This document shows, piece by piece, positions 55,435-64,000 of a DNA stretch of 64,000 nucleotides. The notes below the pieces were generated by a model, which did no database searches, was not told where the DNA came from, and saw nothing but the letters and a program-made list of their open reading frames with translations. Where the stretch lies: assembly GCA_020248265.1 (NCBI GenBank), contig JADCHX010000008.1:178961-242960 (forward strand), read 5' to 3'. The DNA is from Rhodocyclaceae bacterium (lineage in GTDB: Bacteria; Pseudomonadota; Gammaproteobacteria; Burkholderiales; CAIKXV01). Positions within the stretch are counted from its first letter, which is position 1. Every line of letters begins with the position of its first letter. Position numbers and translations under genes: made by a program.

Positions 55435-55566
55435 CTGAGGGTGGCGGAGGGCGGCAGAGGGCGCAGCGAGCATGGCGATCCGTTGCGGACGACGCAGTCA
55501 GCCATCCGCCGGGGCGTGGATTGTCGCATTGCCGGCGCCGCCGGTGCGGCTTGACACCCCGGCCGA

Positions 55567-55595
55567 TGTCCACGGACACAGGTTGACGATATAAT
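55567..55595 (+). promoter_or_regulatory. Candidate promoter of the dihaem cytochrome gene
   Basis: A perfect TATAAT (55590-55595) stands in an AT-rich island within GC-rich sequence, 95 bases before the cytochrome ATG. The best -35 at 17 bases spacing is TGTCCA, a weak match. A TTGACG almost abuts the -10 and cannot serve. The CCCCGTGGGG inverted repeat further downstream may fold in the leader. Confidence 0.4.
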
Positions 55596-55690
55596 TTCGG
55601 GTTATTCCGCATGGCGTCATTCCCCACGACATACCCCGTGGGGCTGCGGCAACCCACAGGCAACGACCGGTACCGACGGAGAGTCACTCG

Positions 55691-56590
55691 ATGAGCGCGC
55701 AGCACGGAGAAGGTTCAGAAGGCCACGGCACCGAAAGCCAGGGCCTGATCAACACGCCGAAGCAGTTGATCACGGTGGTCGTGGCCTCGTTCCTCGTGCC
55801 GATCATCGGCATCGTGCTGCTGGTGTCGTTCGTCACCGGCGCCAAGAACACCGAGCCGGCGGGCAGCCAGGCCAAGGCCGCTGCGGTCATCGCCGATCGC
55901 ATGCGTCCGATCGGCCAGGTCTGGATCGCCGGCGAAGAGCCCCCGGCCGGCGCGATCGCCGTGGCCGCCGTGGCAACGGCCAAGGCCGAGAAGACCGGTG
56001 AAGAGATCTACAAGGCGGTCTGCGCCGGCTGCCATACCACCGGTGCCCTGAATTCCCCCAAGCTCGGCGACAACGCCGCCTGGGCGAAGCTGATTCCCGA
56101 GGGCCATGCCGCGCTGACCAAACAGGCGATCGCCGGCATCCGCCAGATGCCGGCACGCGGCGGCAACCCCGCGCTGACCGACATCGAGATGAGCCGCGCC
56201 GTGGCCTACCTCGCGAACTCCGCCGGCGCCAAGTTCAAGGAGCCGCCGGTTGCTGCACCGGCTGCACCCGCTGCACCGGCCGCCGCTGCCGCTGCGACGA
56301 CCGTCGCGGCGGTTGCACCTGCCGCTGCTGCCGCACCGGCCGCTGGCGCGGTCGATGGCGAAGCGGTCTACAAGCAGGCCTGCGCGGCCTGCCATGCGGT
56401 GGGTGCCGCCGGTGCGCCGAAGAGCGGCGACAAGGCCGCCTGGGCGCCGCGCATCAAGAAGGGCGAAGAGGCGCTGGTCGCCTCGGCCCTGAAGGGCATC
56501 GGCATCATGCCGCCCAAGGGTGGCAACGCGTCGCTCACCGAAGCGCAGATTCGCGCCGCGGTCGCCTACCAGATCAAGACCAACCGCTGA
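55691..56590 (+). CDS. Membrane-anchored dihaem cytochrome c5-type protein
   Basis: The product has 299 residues. One N-terminal membrane helix (ITVVVASFLVPIIGIVLLVSFV) anchors two cytochrome c domains. Haem sites are CAGCH (111-115) and CAACH (231-235), and each domain has its later Met ligand region (RQMPARGGNPALTD and GIMPPKGGNASLTE). A long Ala/Pro-rich linker joins the domains. It likely carries electrons in the periplasm to a terminal oxidase. The neighbouring ccm operon makes the machinery needed to attach its haems. GGAGA lies about nine bases before the ATG. Confidence 0.94.
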   Translation: MSAQHGEGSEGHGTESQGLINTPKQLITVVVASFLVPIIGIVLLVSFVTGAKNTEPAGSQAKAAAVIADRMRPIGQVWIAGEEPPAGAIAVAAVATAKAEKTGEEIYKAVCAGCHTTGALNSPKLGDNAAWAKLIPEGHAALTKQAIAGIRQMPARGGNPALTDIEMSRAVAYLANSAGAKFKEPPVAAPAAPAAPAAAAAATTVAAVAPAAAAAPAAGAVDGEAVYKQACAACHAVGAAGAPKSGDKAAWAPRIKKGEEALVASALKGIGIMPPKGGNASLTEAQIRAAVAYQIKTNR

Positions 56591-56594
56591 CGCG

Positions 56595-57398
56595 TCACTC
56601 GGTCGGTATCTTCGCCGCGACGCGTTCCTGCGCGATCGCGGCGAGCTTGCGCCTCTGCGCGCGCAGTTCCGGACCGTCCGTCCCGCCGGCCTCGCCGGAT
56701 GCGACGAACGGCTCGATCGGTTCCAGGAAATGCAGCTCGGCGCGCAGTCCCTGTGCGCCTGCGATGCGCCACATCGACACCAGCAGCGAGACATCGTCGA
56801 TGTACGCCGGCACATCGCTGCGCATGCCAGCCTCGTCGACATAGCGGATCGCCACCGGATGCACCCGCGCCTGCGCACCGACCGCCGGCTGGAACAGCGA
56901 TGCATGGAACGGCCGCACCACCGAGCCGTCGGTGGTCGTGCCCTCCGGAAACACCGCGATGCGCTCGCCCGACACCGCCAGCCGCGCGATGATGCGGTCG
57001 TTGACCTTGCGCGTGTCGGTGCGCCGGGCGCGCTCGATGAACAGCGTGCCGACGCGCGCCGCCAGCCAGCCGAACACCGGCCAGCCGCGGATCTCCGACT
57101 TCGCCACGAACAGCGTCGGGCAGACCGCGTTGATCACCCAGATGTCGAGCCAGGACACATGGTTGGCCGCGATGAACACCGGCGCATCGTCGCTCGGCAG
57201 TTCGCCATGCACGTCCAGGCCGATGTCCATCACGTCGAGCAGCGCCGCCGACCAGGGTTGCATGTGGCGGTTGCGCAGGCGCACGTCGGGGCGATCGAGC
57301 ACGAACAGCGCGACCAGCAGGCCGCGCACCATCAGCGCCGTCGCGCGGGTGATGCGCCAGGTGCGGACGAAGGCGCCGCGGCGGTCAGCGCACGACAT
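56595..57398 (-). CDS. plsC: 1-acyl-sn-glycerol-3-phosphate acyltransferase family protein
   Basis: The product has about 267 residues. The catalytic HX4D is NHVSWLD and the substrate motif is FPEGTTTDG. A hydrophobic helix (ALMVRGLLVALFVL) near the N-terminus anchors it to the inner membrane. It transfers an acyl chain to lysophosphatidate or a similar acceptor. The start MSCADRRGAFVRTW overlaps the end of ccmI by 14 bases. A later ATG (MVRGLLVALF) is possible. The gene may be transcribed with the ccm operon. It converges with the cytochrome gene, only four bases apart. Confidence 0.9.
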   Translation of the reverse strand: MSCADRRGAFVRTWRITRATALMVRGLLVALFVLDRPDVRLRNRHMQPWSAALLDVMDIGLDVHGELPSDDAPVFIAANHVSWLDIWVINAVCPTLFVAKSEIRGWPVFGWLAARVGTLFIERARRTDTRKVNDRIIARLAVSGERIAVFPEGTTTDGSVVRPFHASLFQPAVGAQARVHPVAIRYVDEAGMRSDVPAYIDDVSLLVSMWRIAGAQGLRAELHFLEPIEPFVASGEAGGTDGPELRAQRRKLAAIAQERVAAKIPTE

Positions 57399-58626
57399 CC
57401 GCGATACGAACCTGTACGCCGGTCGCCCCCACGGCCACCGGTTGCACCGTGCCGACGAGGTCACCCGGCTGCGGCATCGCCTGTCCGGAGCGCGAGACCC
57501 GGGCCGACACCACTACCTGCTTGTGCATCGACAGCTTCGCCGTGGGCGCCATGCTCGTCGAGTCGTCGAGCGTGAAGCGGATCGGCAGGTCCTTCACCGT
57601 CGCGCGCACCACGGCCAGCGGCAGCGGCGGGCCATCGACTGCGCGCGCGAAGATGAAGACTGCCTCGTCGGGCTTCGCCTGGCGCATCAGCTCGGGCGCG
57701 AGCGTCACCTCGCCGCTGATGCTGGCGCCGGTCGCGGCGGGCGCTGCGGTGGGGCCCTTGGCCTGGGCATTCCCTGCCCCGGCTGCAGGCGCGTCCGCGA
57801 GCGCCACGCCCTTCGCCAGCGCGACCTGCCGTACCTGCTCGATCGCCTGGTCCACGGCCGTACGATCGGCCGACCCGGGCTCGACCTCCGCCGCGAGCCT
57901 GCGCCACAGCGCGATCGATTCGGCGAACTGGCCGTTCTCCATCGTGGCGGTCGCGGCCAGCGCGAGTGCGGTCTGGTTCTTCGGATCGAGCTTGAGCGCC
58001 TTCACGATCAGCTCGAACGGCTTTCCCGACAGGCTGCCCTGCACCATCGCCAGCGCATCGGCGTGGCCTGCGAGCAGGTTCGCGTCGTCGGGGCGCAGCG
58101 CGCTGGCCTTCTCGAAGGCGGCGATCGACTCCGGCATGCGCCCGGTGATCTGGTAGGCGCGTGCGAGCATCACCCAGCCTTGCGCGTCATCGGGGTTCGC
58201 CTTCATCTTCTCGGCGAGCGCATCGACCATCTGCAGGAACTGCTGGTCCGGGGGATTGAGCGCGGCCGGGTTGCCGAGCGAGAGGTAGCCGGCGAACGCC
58301 AGCACCGGCACCAGCGCCAGCATGCCTGAGGTGAGCCAGCGGCCTCGGCGCACGGCGGGTACGCTGTCGGCCGCAGCGCCCGGTACCGCAGCTTCCGCCA
58401 GCGCCCGCCGGTCCAGTTCCGCGCGGGCGATCGCATGCTGCTCTACCGACAGCACGCCGTCGGCCAGTTCACGGTCCAGTTCCAGCAGGTGGTCGCGATA
58501 GACCTCGGCATTCAACGCGGCGCGCGCCGGCCCGGTATCGATGCGGCTCGCGCGCAGCAACGGCAGCGCGACGAAGGCGACCGCCAGCAGTGCCAGCAGC
58601 GCGCAGAGAATCCAGAACAGCGTCAT
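57385..58626 (-). CDS. ccmI: Cytochrome c maturation protein CcmI
   Basis: This 413-residue apocytochrome chaperone has two N-terminal membrane helices (LFWILCALLALLAVAFVALPLL and LTSGMLALVPVLAFAGYLSL) around a cytoplasmic loop. The periplasmic part contains TPR-like repeats (AQGWVMLARAYQITGRMPESIAAFEKASALRPDDANLL) and a C-terminal beta-rich domain (ISGEVTLAPELMRQAKPDEAVFIFARA). It holds apocytochrome C-termini for CcmF/H. Its ATG overlaps ccmH by four bases. It is the last gene of the ccm operon. Confidence 0.94.
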   Translation of the reverse strand: MTLFWILCALLALLAVAFVALPLLRASRIDTGPARAALNAEVYRDHLLELDRELADGVLSVEQHAIARAELDRRALAEAAVPGAAADSVPAVRRGRWLTSGMLALVPVLAFAGYLSLGNPAALNPPDQQFLQMVDALAEKMKANPDDAQGWVMLARAYQITGRMPESIAAFEKASALRPDDANLLAGHADALAMVQGSLSGKPFELIVKALKLDPKNQTALALAATATMENGQFAESIALWRRLAAEVEPGSADRTAVDQAIEQVRQVALAKGVALADAPAAGAGNAQAKGPTAAPAATGASISGEVTLAPELMRQAKPDEAVFIFARAVDGPPLPLAVVRATVKDLPIRFTLDDSTSMAPTAKLSMHKQVVVSARVSRSGQAMPQPGDLVGTVQPVAVGATGVQVRIADVVR

Positions 58627-59240
58627 CGATTACCCATCCTGTCATCCTGCATCGCGCGGTCGTTGCCGGTGGCGAGCGAGGCGAGCGCCGTGCGTTCCGC
58701 ATCCGACAGCGTGGGCACCGCGCGCGCCTCGGCCAGCGTACGCCGATGGCGCAGCTGCGCGACCAGCACGCCGAGCCCGATCAGCAGCAGCAGGCCGGGG
58801 CCGAACCAGAGCGCGATCGTGGTCCAGTCGAGCGGCGGACGGAAGCGCACGAAGTTGCCGTAGCGCGCGACCATGAAATCGAGCACCTGGCGGTCGGTCA
58901 TGCCGCTCTTGAGCTGCTCTCGGATCTCGTTGCGCATGTCGACCGCAAGGGCGGCATGCGAATCCGCGATCGACTCGTTCTGGCAGACCAGGCAGCGTAG
59001 TTCCTTCGTCACCGCGATCAGCCGCTGCTCGAGCACCGGGTCCTGCGCGTTCGGGCGGGCGACGCCGGGTGCGACCGGTGCGCTGGCGGCGCTGTTGCCG
59101 TCGGTGCCGGTGCCGGTGCTTGCCGCCGGGGCAGGTGCGGTCACGCACAGCAGCGTCGCCAGCATCAGCGCACGCAGCGGGGTACGCAACAGCGTGAGCC
59201 GCCGTGCCGGGCCTGCGTGAATCGTGCCCCGCGCGCTCAC
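58623..59240 (-). CDS. ccmH: Cytochrome c maturation protein CcmH
   Basis: This 205-residue thioredoxin-like reductant of apocytochrome has the diagnostic motif LRCLVCQNESIADS (C83, C86), followed by VARYGNFVRFRPPLDW and a C-terminal membrane helix (TIALWFGPGLLLLIGLGVLVAQL). A signal-type hydrophobic N-terminus and an unusually long Ser/Thr/Ala-rich stretch come before the motif. It is the short form, with the TPR part encoded separately as ccmI. It overlaps ccmG and ccmI by four bases each. Confidence 0.96.
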   Translation of the reverse strand: MSARGTIHAGPARRLTLLRTPLRALMLATLLCVTAPAPAASTGTGTDGNSAASAPVAPGVARPNAQDPVLEQRLIAVTKELRCLVCQNESIADSHAALAVDMRNEIREQLKSGMTDRQVLDFMVARYGNFVRFRPPLDWTTIALWFGPGLLLLIGLGVLVAQLRHRRTLAEARAVPTLSDAERTALASLATGNDRAMQDDRMGNR

Positions 59241-59761
59241 GATGCGCGCAGTTTCTGGATCAGAGGCAGCAACGTGCGTTCGACCACCTGCGGGTTGAGC
59301 GGGCCGACATGCTTGAAGCGGATCACGCCCTGCTTGTCGATCAGATAGGTCTCGGGCGTGCCGTACACGCCGTAGTCGATGCCGACGCGGCCGGTCGGGT
59401 CGACCACCGACAGCAGGTAGGGGTTACCGTTGCGCGCGAGCCAGGCGGTGGCGGCGTCCGGCTTGTCCTTGTAGTTCAGCCCGTAGACCGGGATGCCCCG
59501 CTTCGACAGCGCCTCGATCACCGGGTGCTCTTCCAGGCAGGGCGTGCACCACGAGGCCCAGACGTTGAGCAGCCAGACCTTGCCCTTCGCATCCTCGACC
59601 GAGAACTGCTTCTGCGGCTCGGCCAGCGTCGGCAGCGAGAAGGCCGGCGCAGCCTTGCCGATCAACGGCGAGGGCACCTCGCGCGGATTGAGCGTGAGCC
59701 CGATGCCGAGGAAAGCGGCCAGCACGAGAAAGCCGGCCAGCGGCAGCCAGGCGCGGTTCAT
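59237..59761 (-). CDS. ccmG: Thiol:disulfide interchange protein CcmG/DsbE
   Basis: This 174-residue membrane-tethered thioredoxin has one N-terminal helix and the active site WASWCTPC (C72, C75), followed by LNYKDKPDAATAWLARNGNPY and the cis-Pro region YGTPETYLID. It keeps apocytochrome cysteines reduced in the periplasm. It overlaps ccmF and ccmH by four bases (ATGA). Confidence 0.96.
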   Translation of the reverse strand: MNRAWLPLAGFLVLAAFLGIGLTLNPREVPSPLIGKAAPAFSLPTLAEPQKQFSVEDAKGKVWLLNVWASWCTPCLEEHPVIEALSKRGIPVYGLNYKDKPDAATAWLARNGNPYLLSVVDPTGRVGIDYGVYGTPETYLIDKQGVIRFKHVGPLNPQVVERTLLPLIQKLRAS

Positions 59762-61884
59762 CGCAGGCCCCCGTCGGACGGCGGCAAAGCGGCCCGCGCC
59801 ATCGGCGGCACTGCCACCGCACCCGCCGCCGGCTGGCGGACACTGGGGTCTGACCCCACGGGGTCAGACCCCAGCCTTGAGCGCGACCCGGACAGCCGGC
59901 CGACATCGGGGTCTGACCCCAGGGTCCGGGCGCGGACTTTGACGCGGTAGCGGCGGTCGCAGACGGCGAGCAGGCCGCCCAGGGCCATCAGGAAGCAGCC
60001 GGCCCAGATCCAGTCGATGTAGGGCTTGTGGTACACGCGCACGATCCACGACTCGCCGCTGTCGACCGGCTCGCCCAGCGACACGTACAGGTCGCGGGTG
60101 AAGCCGGAGTCGATGGCCGCCTCGGTCATCACCATGCCGGAGGCGTTGTAGACCCGCTTCTGCGGATGCAGCGTCTCGACGAACGCGTCGTTCTTCAGCA
60201 CGGTGATGGTGCCTTCCATCGCGCGGAAGTTCGGGCCCGGCACCTCGCGCACGCCGTCGAAGCGGAAGGTGTAGCCACCCGACTGCACCACTTCGCCCAC
60301 GCGCATGCGTACGTCCTGTTCGCTCTCGTAGCCGCGCACCATGGTCACGCCGACCACGAACACCGCAACGCCGAAGTGCGCGAGCAGCATGCCGTAGAAG
60401 CTGGCGGTCGGGCGCGACAGGCGCGCCATCAGCGAGCCTTCGCCCTGGCGCACGCGCTGCACCAGCGAGGCGACCGCGGTGGAGGCGATCCACATCGCGC
60501 ACAGGATGCCGAAGGACGCGAGCGGGCTGAAGGTGCCGATGCCGGTCTGCGCGGACATCGCCAGCGGCACGACGATCGCGGTGATGACGCTGATGCCGAA
60601 CGCCCAGCGCAGGCGCACCGCGAGCTCGGGCAATGTTGCCTTCTTCCACTTCGCGATCGGGCCGATGCCCATCAGGAACATCAGCGGCGACATCAGCGGC
60701 AGGTAGACCGAGTCGAAGTAGGGCGGGCCGACCGACAGCTTGCCCAGGCCGAGCGCATCGATGATCAGCGGGTACAGCGTGCCGAGCAGGATCGAGCCCG
60801 CGGCCACCACCAGCAGCACGTTGTTGCCGAGCAGGGCCGACTCGCGCGACAGCAGGTCGAACGAGCCGCCCAGGCCGACCTTCGGCGCGCGCCAGGCATA
60901 GAGCGCGAGCGAGGCGCCGATCGACACCACCAGGAAGGCGAGGATGTAGAGGCCGCGCTCCGGGTCGGAGGCGAACGAGTGCACCGAGGTCAGCACGCCC
61001 GAGCGCACGAGGAAGGTGCCCAGCAGCGACAGCGAGAACGCGCTGATCGCCAGCAGCACCGTCCAGCTCTTGAACGCGCCGCGCTTCTCGGTGACCGCCA
61101 GCGAATGGATCAGCGCGGTGCCCACCAGCCACGGCATGAACGAGGCGTTCTCGACCGGATCCCAGAACCACCAGCCGCCCCAGCCGAGCTCGTAGTAGGC
61201 CCAGGCCGAGCCGAGCGCGATGCCCAGGGTGAGGAACATCCAGGCGATGGTCGTCCAGGGGCGCGACCAGCGCGCCCAGGTCGAGTCGAGCTCGCCCGAG
61301 ATCAGCGCCGCGATCGCGAAGGCGAAGGCGACCGAGAAGCCGACGTAGCCCATGTAGAGCAGCGGCGGGTGGATCACCATGCCGATGTCCTGCAGCAGCG
61401 GGTTCAGGTCACGGCCATCGGCCGCAGCCGGGATCAGCCGCTCGAACGGGTTCGACGTGAACAGCATGAACGACAGGAAGCCGATGCTGATCATGCCCAT
61501 CACCGCCAGCACGCGCGCCACCAGCGGCGCCGGCAGCTGGCGGCTGAACACGGTGACCGCGACCGTCCAGCCGGCGAGCATGAACGACCAGAGCAGCAGC
61601 GAGCCCTCGTGCGAGCCCCAGGTGGCGGTGAAGCGGTAGGTCATCGGCAGCTGCGAGTGCGAGTTCTGCGCGACGTTCAGCACCGAGAAGTCCTGGTTCA
61701 TGAAGCTGTAGGCGAGCGCACCGAAGGCGAGGGTGACGAACACGCCCTGGCCCTGCGCGACCGGGCGTGCCATCGCCATCCACGATTCGATGCCGCGCTG
61801 CGCGCCGATGAGCGGGAACACCGCCTGGATGCCGGCGAGCACCAGCGCGAGGATCAGGCAGAAATGGCCGAGTTCTGGAATCAC
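59758..61884 (-). CDS. ccmF: Haem lyase CcmF, with repeat-encoded C-terminal tail
   Basis: This 708-residue polytopic protein joins haem to apocytochrome c. The haem-handling WWD region reads [19 protein letters not shown], and conserved periplasmic His residues lie in [12 protein letters not shown] and nearby. Family members are usually near 650 residues. Here a 56-residue tail after RYRVKVRA contains GSDP three times ([22 protein letters not shown]). It is produced by an inverted repeat of the GGGTCTGACCC family lying in frame. The tail is predicted to be cytoplasmic or periplasmic and disordered. It overlaps ccmE and ccmG by four bases. Confidence 0.96.
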   Translation of the reverse strand: MIPELGHFCLILALVLAGIQAVFPLIGAQRGIESWMAMARPVAQGQGVFVTLAFGALAYSFMNQDFSVLNVAQNSHSQLPMTYRFTATWGSHEGSLLLWSFMLAGWTVAVTVFSRQLPAPLVARVLAVMGMISIGFLSFMLFTSNPFERLIPAAADGRDLNPLLQDIGMVIHPPLLYMGYVGFSVAFAFAIAALISGELDSTWARWSRPWTTIAWMFLTLGIALGSAWAYYELGWGGWWFWDPVENASFMPWLVGTALIHSLAVTEKRGAFKSWTVLLAISAFSLSLLGTFLVRSGVLTSVHSFASDPERGLYILAFLVVSIGASLALYAWRAPKVGLGGSFDLLSRESALLGNNVLLVVAAGSILLGTLYPLIIDALGLGKLSVGPPYFDSVYLPLMSPLMFLMGIGPIAKWKKATLPELAVRLRWAFGISVITAIVVPLAMSAQTGIGTFSPLASFGILCAMWIASTAVASLVQRVRQGEGSLMARLSRPTASFYGMLLAHFGVAVFVVGVTMVRGYESEQDVRMRVGEVVQSGGYTFRFDGVREVPGPNFRAMEGTITVLKNDAFVETLHPQKRVYNASGMVMTEAAIDSGFTRDLYVSLGEPVDSGESWIVRVYHKPYIDWIWAGCFLMALGGLLAVCDRRYRVKVRARTLGSDPDVGRLSGSRSRLGSDPVGSDPSVRQPAAGAVAVPPMARAALPPSDGGLR
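59843..59924. repeat. Palindromic GGGTCTGACCC repeat inside the ccmF coding sequence
   Basis: A perfect inverted repeat with 15-base arms (CTGGGGTCTGACCCC, 59843-59857, and its complement, 59860-59874) and a two-base loop is followed by another core GGGGTCTGACCCC at 59906-59918 and a partial reverse. It keeps the ccmF reading frame open and encodes Gly-Ser-Asp-Pro units in the C-terminal tail. Confidence 0.88.
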
Positions 61885-62348
61885 TTGCCGGAGCCTCCTG
61901 CGGGCGCGACGACCGAGCCCTGTGACTTCTTCGCCTGTTCGAGCGCATGGGCCGCCTCGGGCGGCATGTAGTTCTCATCGTGGCGGGCCAGCACCTGGTC
62001 GGCACGGAAGATGCCATCGGGGCCGAGCCGGCCGCGCGCGACCACGCCCTTGCCCTCCTGGAACAGGTCCGGGAGGATGCCCTTGTAGGTGACCGGCACC
62101 ACCTGCGCGGTATCGGTGACCTTGAACGCGACCGTCAGGCCATCGGCCTCGCGTTTCACGCTGCCCGCCTCGACCAGCCCGCCGATGCGAAACGGCCGGT
62201 CGAGCGGTGCTTCCTTCGCGTAGACCTGCGTCGGGCTGAAGAAGAACAGCAGGTTGTCCTCGAAGGCGTTCAACACCAGCGCCGCGACGACCGCGAGCGC
62301 GGCCAGGCCGCCACCGACGATCGCCAGCCGTTTCTGCCGCGGTTTCAT
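61881..62348 (-). CDS. ccmE: Cytochrome c maturation protein CcmE (haem chaperone)
   Basis: This 155-residue haem chaperone is anchored by one N-terminal helix ([19 protein letters not shown]). The haem-binding site is [10 protein letters not shown], with covalent haem histidine H123 and Tyr127. The beta-barrel stretches [14 protein letters not shown] and [23 protein letters not shown] are typical. The C-terminal tail is short and Ala/Gly-rich. It overlaps ccmD and ccmF by four bases. Confidence 0.97.
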   Translation of the reverse strand: MKPRQKRLAIVGGGLAALAVVAALVLNAFEDNLLFFFSPTQVYAKEAPLDRPFRIGGLVEAGSVKREADGLTVAFKVTDTAQVVPVTYKGILPDLFQEGKGVVARGRLGPDGIFRADQVLARHDENYMPPEAAHALEQAKKSQGSVVAPAGGSGK

Positions 62349-62527
62349 GTGCTGCTCCACTCCCGGATCTGGCGCTGGACCCGCGCGCGCGCCAGCGATT
62401 GCCGGCGCTGCTTCACGACCCAGGCGATTTCGGCCACGACCAGCAGGGCCGTCACGCCGTACGACATCCAGACGAAGAACGCATAGCCGCCCATCGCGAG
62501 GAAGTCGGAAAAGCTCGACCAGTTCAT
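62345..62527 (-). CDS. ccmD: Cytochrome c maturation protein CcmD
   Basis: This is a 60-residue single-helix protein. [20 protein letters not shown] leads into the membrane segment [14 protein letters not shown], followed by a basic cytoplasmic tail ([19 protein letters not shown]). It helps release CcmE from the CcmABC complex. Overlaps of four bases on both sides place it firmly in the operon. Confidence 0.95.
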   Translation of the reverse strand: MNWSSFSDFLAMGGYAFFVWMSYGVTALLVVAEIAWVVKQRRQSLARARVQRQIREWSST

Positions 62528-63312
62528 CGTGAACCCTCTGCCTTGGACCCCGGCACACCGCCGGAGGTTCCGGCCGTCTTTTCGGCGACCAGCAGTTCGC
62601 CCACCCAGGCACTGTGCTGCTCGCGCTCGACGATGATCGAACGCACCCGCGCGAGCGAGATGGCGATCGTGTACATCCACGCCGCGAACGCCATCACCAG
62701 CATGCCGGTGAGCATCACGGTGGCCATCGACGAACTGCCCGGCTTCACCGATGCGCCCTGGTGCAGCGTGTTCCACCACTTGACCGAGAAATAGATGATC
62801 GGGATGTTCACCACGCCGACCAGCGTGAGCAGCGCACCGGCACGGTCGGCGCGGCGTGGATCGTCGATCGACGCGCGCAGTGCCATGTAGCCGATGTAGA
62901 GAAAGAACAGGATCAGCGTCGAGGTCAGGCGTGCATCCCAGACCCAGTAGGCGCCCCAGGTCGGGCGGCCCCAGAACGCGCCTGTCCATAGCGCGATGAA
63001 GGTGAACAGCGCGCCGGTCGGCGCCAGAGCCTGCACCATCATGCCCGACAGCCGGGTGTTGAACACGATGCCGGCCGCTGCCCAGCCAGCCATCACCAGG
63101 TAGGTGAACATGCCGATCCACGCGGCCGGCACATGGATGTAGATGATGCGGTACGAGTCGCCCTGCTGGAAGTCGGTGGGCGCCAGGACCAGCCCGATGT
63201 ACAGGCCGACCAGCGTCGTCACCACGGCCGCACCGGCGAACCACGGGATCAAGCGTCCGGCGAGGCCGTAGAAGCTCGCCGGCGAGGCGTACTTGAACCA
63301 GTGGATGGCCAT
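62524..63312 (-). CDS. ccmC: Haem transporter/interface protein CcmC
   Basis: This 262-residue membrane protein loads haem onto CcmE. It has six hydrophobic helices. The haem-handling loop is [18 protein letters not shown], flanked by conserved histidines in IYIHVPAAW and WWNTLHQG. The C-terminal 25 residues are Gly/Ala/Glu-rich and variable. No good ribosome site is seen before the ATG at 63312, 22 bases after ccmB. Confidence 0.97.
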   Translation of the reverse strand: MAIHWFKYASPASFYGLAGRLIPWFAGAAVVTTLVGLYIGLVLAPTDFQQGDSYRIIYIHVPAAWIGMFTYLVMAGWAAAGIVFNTRLSGMMVQALAPTGALFTFIALWTGAFWGRPTWGAYWVWDARLTSTLILFFLYIGYMALRASIDDPRRADRAGALLTLVGVVNIPIIYFSVKWWNTLHQGASVKPGSSSMATVMLTGMLVMAFAAWMYTIAISLARVRSIIVEREQHSAWVGELLVAEKTAGTSGGVPGSKAEGSR

Positions 63313-63334
63313 CGGGAGAAGGGTACGGGCTCTG

Positions 63335-64000
63335 TCAGTCCAGCGAAATCCGCACGGCCGCGGCCGCAGCCCAGGGTGCAAAGGTCAGGGTGAACACCGT
63401 CAGCGCGGCGAGCAGCGACAGGTGACCCGACGCGTCGAGCCCGCCCAGCGCCGCCTCGACGGCACCGGCACCGAAGATGAGAGCCGGAATATACAGCGGC
63501 AGCACGAGAACCGCAGTCAAAACGCCGCCGCCCCGCAGGCCGAGCGTGAGCGCGGCGCCGACCGCACCGATCGCCCCGAGGATCGGCGTGCCCAGCGCGA
63601 GCGAGGCGACCAGCACCCAGGTGGCCGAGGGCGGCAGGTCGAACTGCAGCGCGATCAGCGGCGCGAGCAGGGTCAGCGGCAGGCCGGTGGTCAGCCAGTG
63701 GGCGACCAGCTTGGCGAACACGATCAGCGACAGCGGCTGCGGTGCGAGCGCCAGCTGCTCGAGCGTGCCGTCCGCATGGTCGGCCGCGAACAGCCTCGGC
63801 AGCGCGAGCAGCGAGGCCAGCAGCGCCGCCACCCACAGCACCCCCGGCGCGATCTCGCGCAACAGCTCCGGCTGCGGCCCGATGCCCAGCGGGAACAGAC
63901 TGACCACGATGATGAAGAAGAACAACGTGGTCAGCAGCTCCGCCGGCCGGCGCAGCGTCAGCAGCAGGTCACGGCGCAGCACGGTCAACGGCGTCCGCAG
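63335..64000 (-). CDS. ccmB: Haem exporter permease CcmB, 5' end probably beyond the window
   Basis: About 220 residues are visible. VSLFPLGIGPQPELLREIAPGVLWVAALLASLLALPRLFAADHADGTLEQLAL is the hallmark start of CcmB, and six hydrophobic helices follow. With CcmA and CcmC it forms the ABC complex that releases haem-loaded CcmE. The frame is open to the window edge (LRTPLTVLRRDLL). A TTG at 63988 is the only start-like codon close by, so the true start, and ccmA, probably lie just outside. Confidence 0.93.
   Translation of the reverse strand: MRTPLTVLRRDLLLTLRRPAELLTTLFFFIIVVSLFPLGIGPQPELLREIAPGVLWVAALLASLLALPRLFAADHADGTLEQLALAPQPLSLIVFAKLVAHWLTTGLPLTLLAPLIALQFDLPPSATWVLVASLALGTPILGAIGAVGAALTLGLRGGGVLTAVLVLPLYIPALIFGAGAVEAALGGLDASGHLSLLAALTVFTLTFAPWAAAAAVRISLD

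Noticed and set aside
55551..55595. TTGACA (55551) paired with TATAAT (55590) as a promoter
   Set aside because: The gap is 33 bases, far from 17. The second TTGACG is one base from the -10. Only the TATAAT itself was kept, with a weak -35.

Overview
This 64 kb window is bacterial chromosome with high GC and dense genes, most likely from a betaproteobacterium of the order Burkholderiales. The evidence is four tripartite-tricarboxylate (Bug/TctC) binding proteins without TctAB partners, a System I cytochrome c maturation operon (ccmB-I), a pyrR-pyrB-pyrX arrangement, a two-domain PPK2 and strongly GC-biased third codon positions. No rRNA, tRNA, CRISPR array, transposase or phage gene was recognised. 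Species-level assignment is not possible from the sequence alone.

Layout. 1-2.0 kb is a lower-GC patch of small exported or unknown proteins. It includes a signal-peptide ORF broken at a seven-base homopolymer and two genes that share a duplicated leader. 2.0-7.0 kb holds a Bug protein and a three-gene ABC system (ATPase, permease, GldG-like subunit). 7.1-10.5 kb holds the ahpC/ahpF peroxidase system, with a candidate OxyR-type site, and an FNT channel. 10.5-18.2 kb is one long minus-strand run, yqgE-ruvX-pyrR-pyrB-pyrX-prlC-thioredoxin-like-RIO kinase. In it the dihydroorotase homologue has lost its metal-binding histidines. 18.3-20.8 kb holds a photolyase and two small membrane proteins.

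21.0-31.4 kb is a plus-strand catabolic-looking cluster: acyl-CoA/AMP ligase, flavin monooxygenase, Old Yellow Enzyme, MmgE/PrpD, three Bug receptors and a ureohydrolase-fold protein. Up to about 29.3 kb its GC looks lower than that of its surroundings. This is the best candidate for an undescribed pathway, although its substrate cannot be read from sequence. 32.4-38.5 kb is a tripartite RND efflux system. 38.6-43.5 kb has a DctP-like protein without a signal peptide, trkH-trkA and an inositol-phosphatase-family gene. 43.6-46.2 kb holds rsmE-argA-yggX. 46.2-52.1 kb is a polyphosphate module (ppk1, CYTH-CHAD, sixA, ppk2). 52.1-56.6 kb holds an SMP-30 protein, dgkA, gcvH, an amidase and a dihaem cytochrome c. 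56.6-64.0 kb holds plsC and ccmI-H-G-F-E-D-C-B, cut by the window edge.

A dispersed palindromic repeat built on GGGTCTGACCC recurs at three places. It lies between genes (39.6 kb), in an AT-rich variant that reaches into both flanking gene ends (53.9 kb), and inside the ccmF reading frame (59.85 kb), where it encodes Gly-Ser-Asp-Pro units.
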